DNA of 64,000 bases from Brevundimonas sp. A19_0 (GTDB lineage: Bacteria; Pseudomonadota; Alphaproteobacteria; Caulobacterales; Caulobacteraceae): the NCBI RefSeq assembly GCF_017744255.1, contig NZ_JAGHQP010000013.1, positions 19,458 to 83,457 on the forward strand. The letters run 5' to 3'. The notes under the pieces were generated by a model that was given only the letters and a program-made list of their open reading frames with translations, did no database searches and had not been told where the DNA came from. Each line of letters starts with the position of its first letter. Position 1 is the first letter of the stretch. This document shows positions 6,725 to 15,906 of the stretch, in pieces. A program made the position numbers and the translations under genes.

Positions 6725-8359
6725 GTGTCCGTCCAGACCATCCGCATCGATCCGTGGCAGGATCAGGAGCCCGGCACCTCGGGCCTGAGGAAGTCGACGC
6801 GCGACTTCATGCGTCCCGGCTATCTGGAAGCCTTCCTTCAGGCCGTGTTCGATGAGGCGGCACCCGCTGACGGCGATGCCCTGGTGGTCGGAGGCGACGG
6901 CCGCTTCTTTTGCCGTGAGGCGGCCGAAACGGTCGTTCGGATGGCGCTGGCCAACGGATTTTCCCGCGTGATTGTGGGGCAGGATGCCCTGATTTCGACG
7001 CCTGCGGCCTCGGCCCTGATCCGCAGGCGGGGGGCGAAGGGCGGGGTGATCCTGTCGGCCAGTCACAATCCCGGCGGCCCGGACGGGGACTTCGGCGTCA
7101 AATACAATACGGAGACCGGGGGCCCCGCGCCCACGACCTTCACCGCCGGTGTGTTCGCGCGCAGCAAGGCGCTGGAGGGCTATCGAATCCTAGAGGCCAC
7201 CGCCCCCGACCTGTCGGTGATCGGCGAGACCCGGATGGGCGATGGCATCGTCGAGGTGATCGATCCGATCACGGATTATGCCGATCTGATGGAAACGGTG
7301 TTCGATTTCGACGCCATTCGCAGCCTGATCTCGCAACCGGGCTTCCGCATGGCCTTCGACGCCATGAATGCGGTCACCGGTCCCTATGCCACCGAGATTC
7401 TGGAGCGGCGGCTGGGTGCGCCTGCGGGTACGGTCATGCGCGGCCGGCCTCTGCCCGACTTTGGCGGCGGCCACCCCGATCCGCACCCGGACCATACGCC
7501 CGAGCTGACGGCGCGCATGTTCGGTACGGACCCGCTGGATTTCGCCGCAGCCTCGGACGGGGACGGCGACCGGAACATGATCCTGGGGCCCGTTACCATC
7601 GTCTCGCCGGGCGACAGTCTGGCCATCCTGGCGGCCCATGCCGATGTCGTGCCGCGTTATCGCGACGGGCTGAAGGGGCTGGCGCGCTCGCTGCCGACCA
7701 GCCGCGCGGCCGACCGGGTGGCCGAGGCGCTGGGCATCGAGATGCACCAGACGCCGACCGGCTGGAAATTCTTCACCAACCTGCTGGATGCCGGGCGCAT
7801 CACCCTGTGCGGGGAAGAGAGCTTCGGTACCGGCTCGGACCACGTCCGGGAGAAGGACGGCCTGTGGGCGGTACTGTTCTGGCTGAATGTGCTGGCGGCG
7901 ACCGGCAAGGGCGTGGGCGAGGTCGTGGCCGGCCACTGGTCCCGGTTCGGCCGGGACTACTACCAGCGGCATGATTATGAGGGGCTGGAGGTCGAACCGG
8001 CCCAGGCCTTCATGCAGGGCCTGCGCGACATGGCGGACGGGGCCGCAGGGCGCACCGTCGCGGGCTATGCCGTCCAGTCGGCCGAGGACTTTGCCTACAC
8101 CGACCCGGTCGACGGCACGACGGTGACGAAGCAGGGCGTGACCGTGCATCTCAGCCCCGATGCGCGGATCACCTGGCGGCTGTCGGGCACCGGCTCATCC
8201 GGGGCGACGCTCAGGGTCTATCTGGAACGGTTCGAGGACCCGGCCGGGGACCTGCACCAGACGCCGGGCCAGGCGCTGGAGGCCGTGGCCGAGGTGGCCC
8301 GCGTGCTGTCGGACATAGAGGCCCGGCTGGGCCGCACCGCGCCCTCGGTCATCACCTGA
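6725..8359 (+). CDS. pgm: Phosphoglucomutase (alpha-D-glucose phosphate-specific)
   Basis: The 544-residue enzyme interconverts glucose 1-phosphate and glucose 6-phosphate, feeding UDP-glucose, glycogen and envelope polysaccharide synthesis. The active-site phosphoserine loop is SASHNPGG with S113; the Mg-binding loop is DGDGD (278-282). The sugar-binding segment is CGEESFGTGSDHVREKDGLW near residue 360, and the C-terminal phosphate-binding RLSGTGSSGA segment is near 480. Length matches the family. The start is GTG with GAGGG nine bases upstream. Confidence 0.96.
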   Translation: MSVQTIRIDPWQDQEPGTSGLRKSTRDFMRPGYLEAFLQAVFDEAAPADGDALVVGGDGRFFCREAAETVVRMALANGFSRVIVGQDALISTPAASALIRRRGAKGGVILSASHNPGGPDGDFGVKYNTETGGPAPTTFTAGVFARSKALEGYRILEATAPDLSVIGETRMGDGIVEVIDPITDYADLMETVFDFDAIRSLISQPGFRMAFDAMNAVTGPYATEILERRLGAPAGTVMRGRPLPDFGGGHPDPHPDHTPELTARMFGTDPLDFAAASDGDGDRNMILGPVTIVSPGDSLAILAAHADVVPRYRDGLKGLARSLPTSRAADRVAEALGIEMHQTPTGWKFFTNLLDAGRITLCGEESFGTGSDHVREKDGLWAVLFWLNVLAATGKGVGEVVAGHWSRFGRDYYQRHDYEGLEVEPAQAFMQGLRDMADGAAGRTVAGYAVQSAEDFAYTDPVDGTTVTKQGVTVHLSPDARITWRLSGTGSSGATLRVYLERFEDPAGDLHQTPGQALEAVAEVARVLSDIEARLGRTAPSVIT

Positions 8360-8380
8360 TCCCATCCGGATGGCGCAAAC

Positions 8381-8411
8381 GAAAAGGCCCGGAGGGTGAC
8401 CTCCGGGCCTT
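8381..8411 (-). terminator. Rho-independent terminator of the amino-acid permease gene
   Basis: A perfect 12-pair stem (8384-8395 with 8400-8411) with loop GTGA is followed on the minus strand by TTTTC. It lies 24 bases past the permease stop codon. On the + strand the T tract is short, so it may only weakly stop read-through from pgm. Confidence 0.8.
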
Positions 8412-8434
8412 GCCGCGTCTGACAGGCGATGCCG

Positions 8435-10096
8435 TCAGTCTTCCTTGATGTTGTCGACCCCTTCGCCGAAGGCGGCGGCGGGCGAGGAAATGGTGGTCTC
8501 CTCGGTGATGTCGATGCCCTTGGCCAGCTTGGAGTGCCAGAAGCCGAAGGCGATGTAGATCACCGCGCCGACCGCCGCATAGCTGGCCAGCAGGATCAGC
8601 GGCAGCGGGTTGTCGTTCATGGCGTGCTGAATCATGGGCGACAGGTTGTTGTAGGCCAGGAACAGACAGGCGCAGATGCCGGCGAACGCCGTGTAGACGC
8701 CGCCCGGCACCCGGAACGGACGCTCCATCTCGGGGTGTTTGATGCGCAGATAGATCACGCTCAGACACACGATCGAGAAGGCCGTGGCCGTGCCCAGCGA
8801 CACCAGATCCCCGAGGATCGAGATCGGCAGGAAGGCCGCCGCGATCGAGATCAGGACGCCCAGCACAATGGTGCCGATCCAGGGGGTGCGGAACTTGGGA
8901 TGGATCACCGCAAAGGCACGCGGCAGCAGGCCGTCACGCGCCATGGTGTAGAAGATCCGCGTCTGGCCGTAGCAGAGCACCAGCATGACGGACGACAGGC
9001 CGGTGATGGCGCCGATCTTGATCAGGAAGCTGATCAGGTTCAGCTGACCGCCCGGCGCGACCGCCAGCGGCACATCGGCCCAGTGCAGGCCCATCCGGTC
9101 GATGGCAACCGCGATCGGGGCGGGCGAGGCCAGCTCCAGATAGGGGACCACGCCGGTCATGACGGCGGCCACCGCCATATAGATGACGGTACAGACGACC
9201 AGGGCGCCCAGGATGCCGACGGGCACGTCCTTGGACGGGTTGCGCGCCTCGGCTGCTGCGGTCGAGACGGCCTCGAAGCCCACATAGGCGAAGAAGATGA
9301 TGGCCGCGCCGCGGAAGATGCCGCCCACGCCGAACTGGCCGGCCTGACCAGTCGGCTCGGGGATGAAGGGCACCCAGTTGTTCGGATCCACATAGGCGAT
9401 GCCGACGGCGATGAAGGTCAGCAGCACCAGGATCTTGATGACCACGATGATGTTGTTGACGTTGGCTGATTCTGACACGCCCAGCACCAGCAGGCTGCAG
9501 ACCGCGGCGATGCCGATGGCTGCGACCAGGTTGAAGGTGCCGGTCAGGGGGAAGGTCGTCGCCGCCCCGTCCTGGACCAGCTGCACCAGCGGCGTGGCCC
9601 ATTGTGGCCCCTCGCCCCCGGCGTACTGGATCATGGGAAAGATGTTCTGGCTGATCCCGAAGTCAGACAGGATCGACACGACATAGCCGGACCAGCCGAC
9701 CGCGACGGTCGAGGCGGCGACGCCGTATTCCAGCACCAGCAGCCAGCCCATGATCCAGGCGAAGACCTCGCCCAGGGTGCCATAGGCATAGGTGTAGGCC
9801 GAACCGGACACCGGCATGGTCGAGGCCAGCTCGGCATAGCAGAGTCCGGCGAGCGCGCAGGCAAAGCCCGCGATGACGAAGGACAGCATGATGGCCGGGC
9901 CGGCATTCGCCGAGGCCACCTGACCAGTCAGCACGAAGATGCCCGCGCCGATGATGGCGCCGATCCCGAGGCTCATCAGGTTGATGGGACCCAGGGTTCG
10001 CTTCAGCTCGCTCTTGGCGGCCTCATTCTGAATCTGGGCAATGGATTTCTTCAGGAACAGGCGGTTGCCGCCTCCTGAAACGGGCTGTGTACTCAT
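8435..10096 (-). CDS. APC-superfamily amino-acid permease (cationic amino-acid transporter type)
   Basis: The 553-residue protein is an integral inner-membrane permease with about 12-14 hydrophobic segments from residue 38 onward. The first helix carries GIGAIIGAGIF (about 44-54), the unwound substrate-binding helix of APC transporters. GSAYTYAYGTLGE and FFAYVGFEAVSTAAAE further on are typical of the CAT/YfnA-type group. It is likely to import an amino acid by proton symport; substrate is not readable. A GGAGG lies 13 bases before the ATG, a rather long spacing. The gene is divergent from the NSS transporter across 219 bases and has its own terminator. Confidence 0.9.
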   Translation of the reverse strand: MSTQPVSGGGNRLFLKKSIAQIQNEAAKSELKRTLGPINLMSLGIGAIIGAGIFVLTGQVASANAGPAIMLSFVIAGFACALAGLCYAELASTMPVSGSAYTYAYGTLGEVFAWIMGWLLVLEYGVAASTVAVGWSGYVVSILSDFGISQNIFPMIQYAGGEGPQWATPLVQLVQDGAATTFPLTGTFNLVAAIGIAAVCSLLVLGVSESANVNNIIVVIKILVLLTFIAVGIAYVDPNNWVPFIPEPTGQAGQFGVGGIFRGAAIIFFAYVGFEAVSTAAAEARNPSKDVPVGILGALVVCTVIYMAVAAVMTGVVPYLELASPAPIAVAIDRMGLHWADVPLAVAPGGQLNLISFLIKIGAITGLSSVMLVLCYGQTRIFYTMARDGLLPRAFAVIHPKFRTPWIGTIVLGVLISIAAAFLPISILGDLVSLGTATAFSIVCLSVIYLRIKHPEMERPFRVPGGVYTAFAGICACLFLAYNNLSPMIQHAMNDNPLPLILLASYAAVGAVIYIAFGFWHSKLAKGIDITEETTISSPAAAFGEGVDNIKED

Positions 10097-10315
10097 GTTC
10101 GGAATGTTGCCTCCAGCGGGCGGTCCGAAGGGGCCACCACCGCTCCGAGGCGGAAGCTAGATCGGCCTCGAGTTTCGCGCAATCGTCATATTGCACGAGG
10201 CGAACGCCGGGATTCCGGGCATTAAGGGTTGATTCACCCGGTGGCCCCCGCCAAGGTCGCCGCCACAGTAAACAGATGACGCCGGGGCCACGGTCACCGG
10301 CGCGGGGGAGTAGAT

Positions 10316-11746
10316 ATGGCAGGAGCAGCACCTTCGGGGCAGGCTCACTGGTCGTCCAAGACGGCCTTCGTTCTGGCAGCGACCGGCTCGGCCGTCGGGC
10401 TGGGCAATCTGTGGCGCTTTCCGACGGAGGCCGGCACCAATGGCGGGGGCGCCTTTGTGCTGCTGTATGTGCTGTGCGTGGTGCTGATCGCCGCGCCGCT
10501 GCTGCTGTCGGAAACCCTGATCGGCCGTCACGGCCAGCGTTCGACCATCGGCAGTGCCGTGGCGCTGGCGCGCCAGTCCGGGGCCAGCCCGGCGTGGAGC
10601 GCGCTGGCGGTGATCGGCCTGATCGCCAACACCCTGATCCTGTCCTTCTACTGCGTGGTCGCCGGCTGGGTGGTCTACTTCATCGGCACCAGCGGCATGG
10701 GCCTGATCGAGGCGATCTCTGGCGGCCAGGCGCTGGCCGGGGCCTATCCCGAGCAGTCGCCCGATTCGATCCGGGACATGATGCCGACCCTGTTCGCCAA
10801 TCCCGGCCTGCTGATCGGCATGCAGTCGATCTTTGTCATCCTCACCGTGCTGATCGTGGCACGAGGGGTGAAGGGCGGCATTGAGGCGGCGGCCGTGTGG
10901 CTGATGCCCGCCTTCTTCTTCCTGCTGATCGGCATCACCATCTATGCCGCCGTGACGGGTGACTTCGCCCGCGCGATCAACTTCCTCTTCACGCCGGACT
11001 TCAGCCGCATCACCGAACCGGGCGTGCTCAGCTCGGCGCTGGGTCAGGCCTTCTTCTCGCTGAGCCTCGGCGGCGGCGCCATGATCGCCTACGGCGCCTA
11101 TGCCTCGAAGGACACCAATCTGGGCTCGACCTCGGGCACCATCGCCTTTGCTGACACGGCGGTCGCCATCATCGCCGGCCTGGCCATCTTCCCGATCGTG
11201 TTCAGCGTGGGCCTGCAGCCGGATGCCGGTCCGACCCTGATGTTCCAGACGCTGCCGACGGCCTTCCACCTGATGCCGGCCGGGGCGATCGTGGCCTTTG
11301 CCTTCTTCCTGCTGGCCTTCTTCGCCGCCCTGACCTCGTCAGTGTCGCTGCTTGAAATCTCGGTGGGCTGGATCACCGAGCGCTTCGGTGTCTCGCGTAG
11401 TGCGGCCTCATGGGGCATGGGTGTGGTGATCTTTGTGCTGGGTGTGCTGTCGGCCCTGTCGTTCAACCTGCTGGCGGACCAGCGGCCGATCCCGTTCATT
11501 CCGGGCTTCGAGAATGCCGGCTGGTTCGATGCCTTTGACGGCATCACGTCCAAGCTGTTCCTGCCGCTGTCCGGCCTGATCACGGCCGTGTTCGTGGGCT
11601 GGGTCGCCGACAAGAAGATCGTCAATGCCGAGACCGGCCTGACCGGTGGTGCCCTGTCGATGTGGCGTTTCCTGATTGCCTGGCTGTGCCCGCTGGCGGT
11701 GACCGCCATCCTGGTGATCGGCATGTTCCCGCAACTGCTGGGCTGA
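10316..11746 (+). CDS. Sodium-dependent transporter, NSS (SNF) family
   Basis: The 476-residue protein resembles bacterial neurotransmitter:sodium symporters. TM1 has the signature AATGSAVGLGNLWRFP (about 20-35), whose backbone carbonyls and Asn bind sodium and substrate. NGGGAFVLLY follows in TM2, and LGQAFFSLSLGGGAMIAYG (about 241-259) is the TM6-like segment. Substrates of bacterial relatives include tryptophan, tyrosine and other amino acids; none is assigned here. GGGGGAG lies five bases before the ATG. It shares an intergenic region with the divergent APC permease, so two amino-acid transporters face each other. Confidence 0.92.
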   Translation: MAGAAPSGQAHWSSKTAFVLAATGSAVGLGNLWRFPTEAGTNGGGAFVLLYVLCVVLIAAPLLLSETLIGRHGQRSTIGSAVALARQSGASPAWSALAVIGLIANTLILSFYCVVAGWVVYFIGTSGMGLIEAISGGQALAGAYPEQSPDSIRDMMPTLFANPGLLIGMQSIFVILTVLIVARGVKGGIEAAAVWLMPAFFFLLIGITIYAAVTGDFARAINFLFTPDFSRITEPGVLSSALGQAFFSLSLGGGAMIAYGAYASKDTNLGSTSGTIAFADTAVAIIAGLAIFPIVFSVGLQPDAGPTLMFQTLPTAFHLMPAGAIVAFAFFLLAFFAALTSSVSLLEISVGWITERFGVSRSAASWGMGVVIFVLGVLSALSFNLLADQRPIPFIPGFENAGWFDAFDGITSKLFLPLSGLITAVFVGWVADKKIVNAETGLTGGALSMWRFLIAWLCPLAVTAILVIGMFPQLLG

Positions 11747-11762
11747 CCCTGAGCCGGACGCC

Positions 11763-14219
11763 GTGACGACCACGCCTGGCCGCAATGCGGCGTCCGACCT
11801 GCCCATCCATGAGGTTCTGGACCGCCTGATCGCGGCGGTCCGGGACCACCCGGCCGTCGTGCTGGGCGCCCCGCCGGGCGCGGGCAAGACCACCGGTGTT
11901 CCCCTGGCCCTGCTGGACAGCGAAATCGGGAAGGCCGGCACCATCCTTGTGCTCGAGCCCCGCAGGCTGGCCGCCCGGGCCGCCGCAGAACGGATGGCCG
12001 ATCTGCGCGGCGAGCCGGTCGGCGAGACCGTCGGCTATCGCACCCGCCTGCAAAGCCGCGTCGGTCCGAAGACCCGCATCGAGGTCATCACCGAGGGCAT
12101 CTTCACCCGCAGGATCATCGGCGATCCGGGGCTGGAGGGGGTGGTCGCCGTCCTGTTCGACGAATTCCACGAGCGCAGTCTGGACGCCGATCTGGGTCTG
12201 GCCCTGGCCCGCCAGACGCAGGAGCTGCTGCGCCCCGACCTGAAACTTGTCGTGATGTCGGCCACCCTGAATGTGGCGTCCATGGTGCGGGTGCTGGACG
12301 GCCCGCCGGTGATCGAGGCCGAGGGCCGCGCCTTTCCGGTCGAGACGATCCATCTGGGCAGCAATCCTGCCGAGCGGCTGGAGGCGAGCGTCACCCGCGC
12401 CGTGCGTCGGGCGCTGGGCGAGACCGCAGGATCGGTGCTGGTGTTCCTGCCCGGCCAGCCGGAGATTCATCGGGCGGGGCGAGCGCTGTCGGAGGCCCGG
12501 TTGTCGCCCGATGTTGAGGTGGTGTCCCTTTACGGCGGGCTGGACCGCGCCGTGCAGGATCGGGCCCTGTCCGCGCCGCCACCCGGTCAGCGGCGTGTGA
12601 TCCTGGCCTCCGCGGTGGCCGAGACCAGCCTGACCCTGCCCGGGGTCACGGCGGTGGTCGACAGCGGCCTGTCGCGGGTGCCCCGCTTTGATCCAGCCAG
12701 CGGCCTGACCCGACTGGCGACCGTGCGGGTCAGTCGCGCCTCGGCCGATCAGCGGCGGGGTCGGGCCGGACGCGTCGGGCCGGGCACCTGCTATCGCCTG
12801 TGGGACGAGGAGCAGAGCCGGGGCCTGATCCCCGGCCAGCCCGCAGAAATCCTTGAGGCTGACCTGACCGGGCTGGCGCTGGATCTGGCGCGGTGGGGCG
12901 CGCGCTCGGCGGAGGGGCTGGCCCTGATCGATCCGCCACCGGCGGGGGCGTTTGCCGAAGCGCGGGCGGTCCTGACCCGGTTGGGGGCGCTGGACGACAG
13001 GGGCGACCTGACCCCGCATGGCCAGCGGATGGCCGAACTGCCGATGAGCCCGCGGCTGGCGCATATGGTGGCGGTGGCCTCTGACCGGGGCGATGCCCTG
13101 ACGGGAGCCCGCATCGCCGCCATTCTGGGAGAGCCGGGGCTGGGCGGCACCTCGACCGATCTGCGCGACCGGCTGGAGGCGCTGGAGCGGGATCGCTCCC
13201 CCCGCGCCCGCGATGCGCTGAAACTGGCCGATCGCTGGGCACGTCTGGCGGGGGGCGGAAAGGGGCAGGACGTGGATCCCGGTCTGCTTGTCGTCGAGGC
13301 CTTTCCCGAGCGGGTGGCCAGGGCGCGCGGCAAGCCGGGCGAGGTGCGGCTGGCCTCGGGCCGGGGCGCTTCGCTGGACCCGACCGATGCCCTGGCGTCG
13401 GAGCCGTGGCTGGCGGTCGCGGAGCTGAGCGGCGGGGTCAGCGGGGACCGGATCCGCCTGGCCTGTCCGGTCGATATCGAGGCCCTCGGCCACCGGATGG
13501 TCGAGGAGGAGCGGCTGGTGCGAACGCCTTCCGGCCGGATGGAGGTGCGCCGTCTCAAGCGGATCGGGGAGCTGGTGGTCGAGGAGGTCGCGCTGGGCGC
13601 GCCGGGCCGCGACCAGATCGGTGCCCTGTTGAAATCAACAGTTGATCGCGAAGGACTGAAGGGCCTGCTCTGGGGCGAGCGGGCGGCGGCGCTCCGGGCA
13701 CGCCTGGCCTTTCTGCGCGGGCTGGACGACGGCTGGCCGGATGTGTCGGATGCGGGGCTGATGGAGGCGCGCGAGGTCTGGCTGTGGCCGCTGCTGGACG
13801 GCGTCCATGGCCTGGACGGCATTGCGGACGGCGCACTGGAGCAGGGGCTGCGTGCCCTGATCCCGTGGGACCGGGTGCGTGATCTGGACCGGCTGGCGCC
13901 CGCCCGGCTGGAGACGCCGCTGGGCTCAGCCGCCATCGACTATGCCGCTGAGGGCGGGCCGCGCGTCGATATCCGGGTGCAGGAACTGTTCGGCATGAAG
14001 AGCCATCCGACCGTTGGCGACGGGCGAGTGCCGCTCACGCTCGCCCTGCTGTCGCCCGCGCGCCGTCCGGTTCAGGTGACGAAGGACCTGCCCGGCTTCT
14101 GGACGGGATCCTGGGCGGCGGTGCGGGCCGAGATGCGCGGCCGCTATCCGCGGCATCCGTGGCCTGAGGACCCGGCCAATGCCGCGCCCACGAGCCGCGC
14201 GAAGCCGAGAGGGACCTAA
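11763..14219 (+). CDS. hrpB: ATP-dependent helicase HrpB (DEAH box)
   Basis: The 818-residue protein has all core motifs of the bacterial DEAH-box helicase HrpB: Walker A GAPPGAGKTT (35-44), DEFHERS with a DEFH box at 133-136 in place of DEAH, SATLN in motif III, and QRRGRAGR in motif VI. A C-terminal HA2/HrpB domain follows. HrpB is an NTP-dependent RNA/DNA helicase of poorly defined cellular role. The start is GTG, 16 bases after the NSS gene. Its 3' end overlaps the convergent methyltransferase gene by four bases. Confidence 0.94.
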   Translation: MTTTPGRNAASDLPIHEVLDRLIAAVRDHPAVVLGAPPGAGKTTGVPLALLDSEIGKAGTILVLEPRRLAARAAAERMADLRGEPVGETVGYRTRLQSRVGPKTRIEVITEGIFTRRIIGDPGLEGVVAVLFDEFHERSLDADLGLALARQTQELLRPDLKLVVMSATLNVASMVRVLDGPPVIEAEGRAFPVETIHLGSNPAERLEASVTRAVRRALGETAGSVLVFLPGQPEIHRAGRALSEARLSPDVEVVSLYGGLDRAVQDRALSAPPPGQRRVILASAVAETSLTLPGVTAVVDSGLSRVPRFDPASGLTRLATVRVSRASADQRRGRAGRVGPGTCYRLWDEEQSRGLIPGQPAEILEADLTGLALDLARWGARSAEGLALIDPPPAGAFAEARAVLTRLGALDDRGDLTPHGQRMAELPMSPRLAHMVAVASDRGDALTGARIAAILGEPGLGGTSTDLRDRLEALERDRSPRARDALKLADRWARLAGGGKGQDVDPGLLVVEAFPERVARARGKPGEVRLASGRGASLDPTDALASEPWLAVAELSGGVSGDRIRLACPVDIEALGHRMVEEERLVRTPSGRMEVRRLKRIGELVVEEVALGAPGRDQIGALLKSTVDREGLKGLLWGERAAALRARLAFLRGLDDGWPDVSDAGLMEAREVWLWPLLDGVHGLDGIADGALEQGLRALIPWDRVRDLDRLAPARLETPLGSAAIDYAAEGGPRVDIRVQELFGMKSHPTVGDGRVPLTLALLSPARRPVQVTKDLPGFWTGSWAAVRAEMRGRYPRHPWPEDPANAAPTSRAKPRGT

Positions 14220-15013
14220 CGGTCCTCCGTCGCGGCATAGGCCATGATGCCCGTCGCGATGGCGAGGTTCAGGCTATCGGCGCGGCCGCGCATGGGGATT
14301 TTGACATTGACGTCGCAGGCGGCGGCGAGGGCGTCGGTCAGGCCGGCTTGTTCGTTGCCCATCAGAATCAGGCTAGGCCGGACGAAATGGGCGGAGGAGG
14401 GGGTGACGGTCGCATCAAGCCGCGTGCCGATCACACTGCCGGGCCAGCGCTTGCGCCAGTCGAGGAAGGCTGCGGGTGTGGTGCGCGTGATTGTCACCGC
14501 AAACACCGAGCCCATGGTGGCGCGCACGGCCTCGACCGAGAAGGGATCGACGCAGTCGCCGATCAGGATGACACCGCCACAGCCCGCCGCGTCGCCGGTG
14601 CGGATGATGGTGCCGAGGTTGCCGGGATCGCGCACCTGTTCCAGGGCGATCCATGCGGGGGCGCTGGCGGGGTCGAGGGCGTCCAAGGGGGTGTAGACCT
14701 GATCGAAGACGGCGAGCACCGTCTGCGGATTCTCGCGCCGGCTGATCTTTTCGAGGATGGGGTGGGTGACGGTGACCACCTCGCCGCCGGCCGCCTCGGT
14801 GGCAGCGCGGGCGCGGTCCAGCAGGGCGTGTGGGCGTGCCTCCATCCCGACCAGCAAGAGTTTGGGAGTATGCCCCATATCAAGGGCTTCACCGATAAAC
14901 TTCAGACCCTCTGACAGGAACCGGCCGGTGGCCTCGCGCTCCTTGCGCATGTGGAGCGCGCGCACCGACTTGACGGTGTCATTGGTCAGGGAGGTGATCA
15001 GGCGGCCGCTCAT
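14216..15013 (-). CDS. TrmH/SpoU-family RNA methyltransferase (RlmB-like)
   Basis: The 265-residue SPOUT enzyme has an N-terminal substrate-binding part (RFLSEGLKFIGEAL) and C-terminal motifs LEQVRDPGNLGTIIRTGDAA (motif 1), ILMGNEQAGLT (motif 2) and IPMRGRADSLNLAIATGI (motif 3). These features are characteristic of rRNA 2'-O-ribose methyltransferases. It overlaps the upstream methyltransferase gene by an ATGA, so the two are probably translationally coupled. The exact rRNA or tRNA target is unknown. Confidence 0.9.
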   Translation of the reverse strand: MSGRLITSLTNDTVKSVRALHMRKEREATGRFLSEGLKFIGEALDMGHTPKLLLVGMEARPHALLDRARAATEAAGGEVVTVTHPILEKISRRENPQTVLAVFDQVYTPLDALDPASAPAWIALEQVRDPGNLGTIIRTGDAAGCGGVILIGDCVDPFSVEAVRATMGSVFAVTITRTTPAAFLDWRKRWPGSVIGTRLDATVTPSSAHFVRPSLILMGNEQAGLTDALAAACDVNVKIPMRGRADSLNLAIATGIMAYAATEDR

Positions 15014-15906
15014 GAGGCGGACCAGCGGGCAAAGAAGCTGAGGCCGATGGCGCGGGCGTCGTCGCCCTCTTCGGCCAGGGCCAGCTCACCCCAGTCGATC
15101 CGGCCCGCGCGTCCGGCGGTGGCCTGATCCATCAGATGGGCCAGCGACAGGCCCGAGATGCGCGCGGCATAGGCGTTGAGCAGCAGGAACTCGGCGTCGG
15201 GCTCCAGAATGGCCGCACAGTCCGCCAGCAGACCCGGCAGGTCCTCGAACAGGCGCCAGACCTCGCCCGTCGGGCCGCGGCCGTATTTGGGCGGGTCGAG
15301 GATAATGCCGTCATAGAGCGAGCCACGCTTGCGCTCGCGCGCGGCGTAGCGGCGGGCGTCCTCGACGATCCAGCGGATCGGCCGGTCGGCGAGGCCGGAC
15401 AGTTCGGCATTCTCGCGCGCCCAGGCGACCGACTTCTTCGAGGCATCGACATGGGTGACCTCGGCGCCGGCGGCCGAACAGACCAGCGAGGCGACACCCG
15501 TATAGCCGAACAGGTTCAGGATGCGCGTCGGGCGCTTGCGGGCCCGGATGCGCTGGTCCAGCCAGGCCCAGTTGGCCGCCTGTTCCGGGAAGAAGGCCAG
15601 ATGGCGAAAGGGCGTGAAGCGCGCGGTGAAGCGCACATCGCCCCACGACAGGGGAAAGGCCTCGATCGGCTTTCCACCGAAGCGCCAGCGGCCGTCGTCG
15701 TCCTCGCCCTGCGGGTCGAACAGGGCGTCGGCGCGGTCAAAGGCATCCGCATTGCGCGGCTCCCACACGCACTGGGGCTCGGGCCGGACCACGGTGTGGC
15801 GCCCATAGCGTTCCAGCTTCCGCCCCTGACCGGAGTCGACCAGGGCATAGTCGCCCCAGGCGCGGGTCATCAGGACATCAGGATGTTCGGACAGTCGTGT
15901 GGCCAT
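15010..15906 (-). CDS. Class I SAM-dependent RNA methyltransferase (RlmK/RlmI-like)
   Basis: The 298-residue protein carries a Rossmann SAM-binding motif LNLFGYTGVASL (about 140-151), an acidic loop at HVDASKKSVAWAREN, and LDPPKYGRG (about 204-212), the DPPxxG signature of the RlmI/RlmK-type methyltransferases. It lacks the N-terminal PUA-like domain of full RlmI. It probably methylates rRNA, in keeping with its coupling to the TrmH-type gene. Its start lies 29 bases inside the end of the upstream glycosyltransferase gene. Confidence 0.88.
   Translation of the reverse strand: MATRLSEHPDVLMTRAWGDYALVDSGQGRKLERYGRHTVVRPEPQCVWEPRNADAFDRADALFDPQGEDDDGRWRFGGKPIEAFPLSWGDVRFTARFTPFRHLAFFPEQAANWAWLDQRIRARKRPTRILNLFGYTGVASLVCSAAGAEVTHVDASKKSVAWARENAELSGLADRPIRWIVEDARRYAARERKRGSLYDGIILDPPKYGRGPTGEVWRLFEDLPGLLADCAAILEPDAEFLLLNAYAARISGLSLAHLMDQATAGRAGRIDWGELALAEEGDDARAIGLSFFARWSAS

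Noticed and set aside
10222..10236. TTAA-N7-TTCA near-match to a CtrA site between the two amino-acid transporters
   Set aside because: One mismatch in the second half and no cell-cycle context; partial matches are expected by chance.
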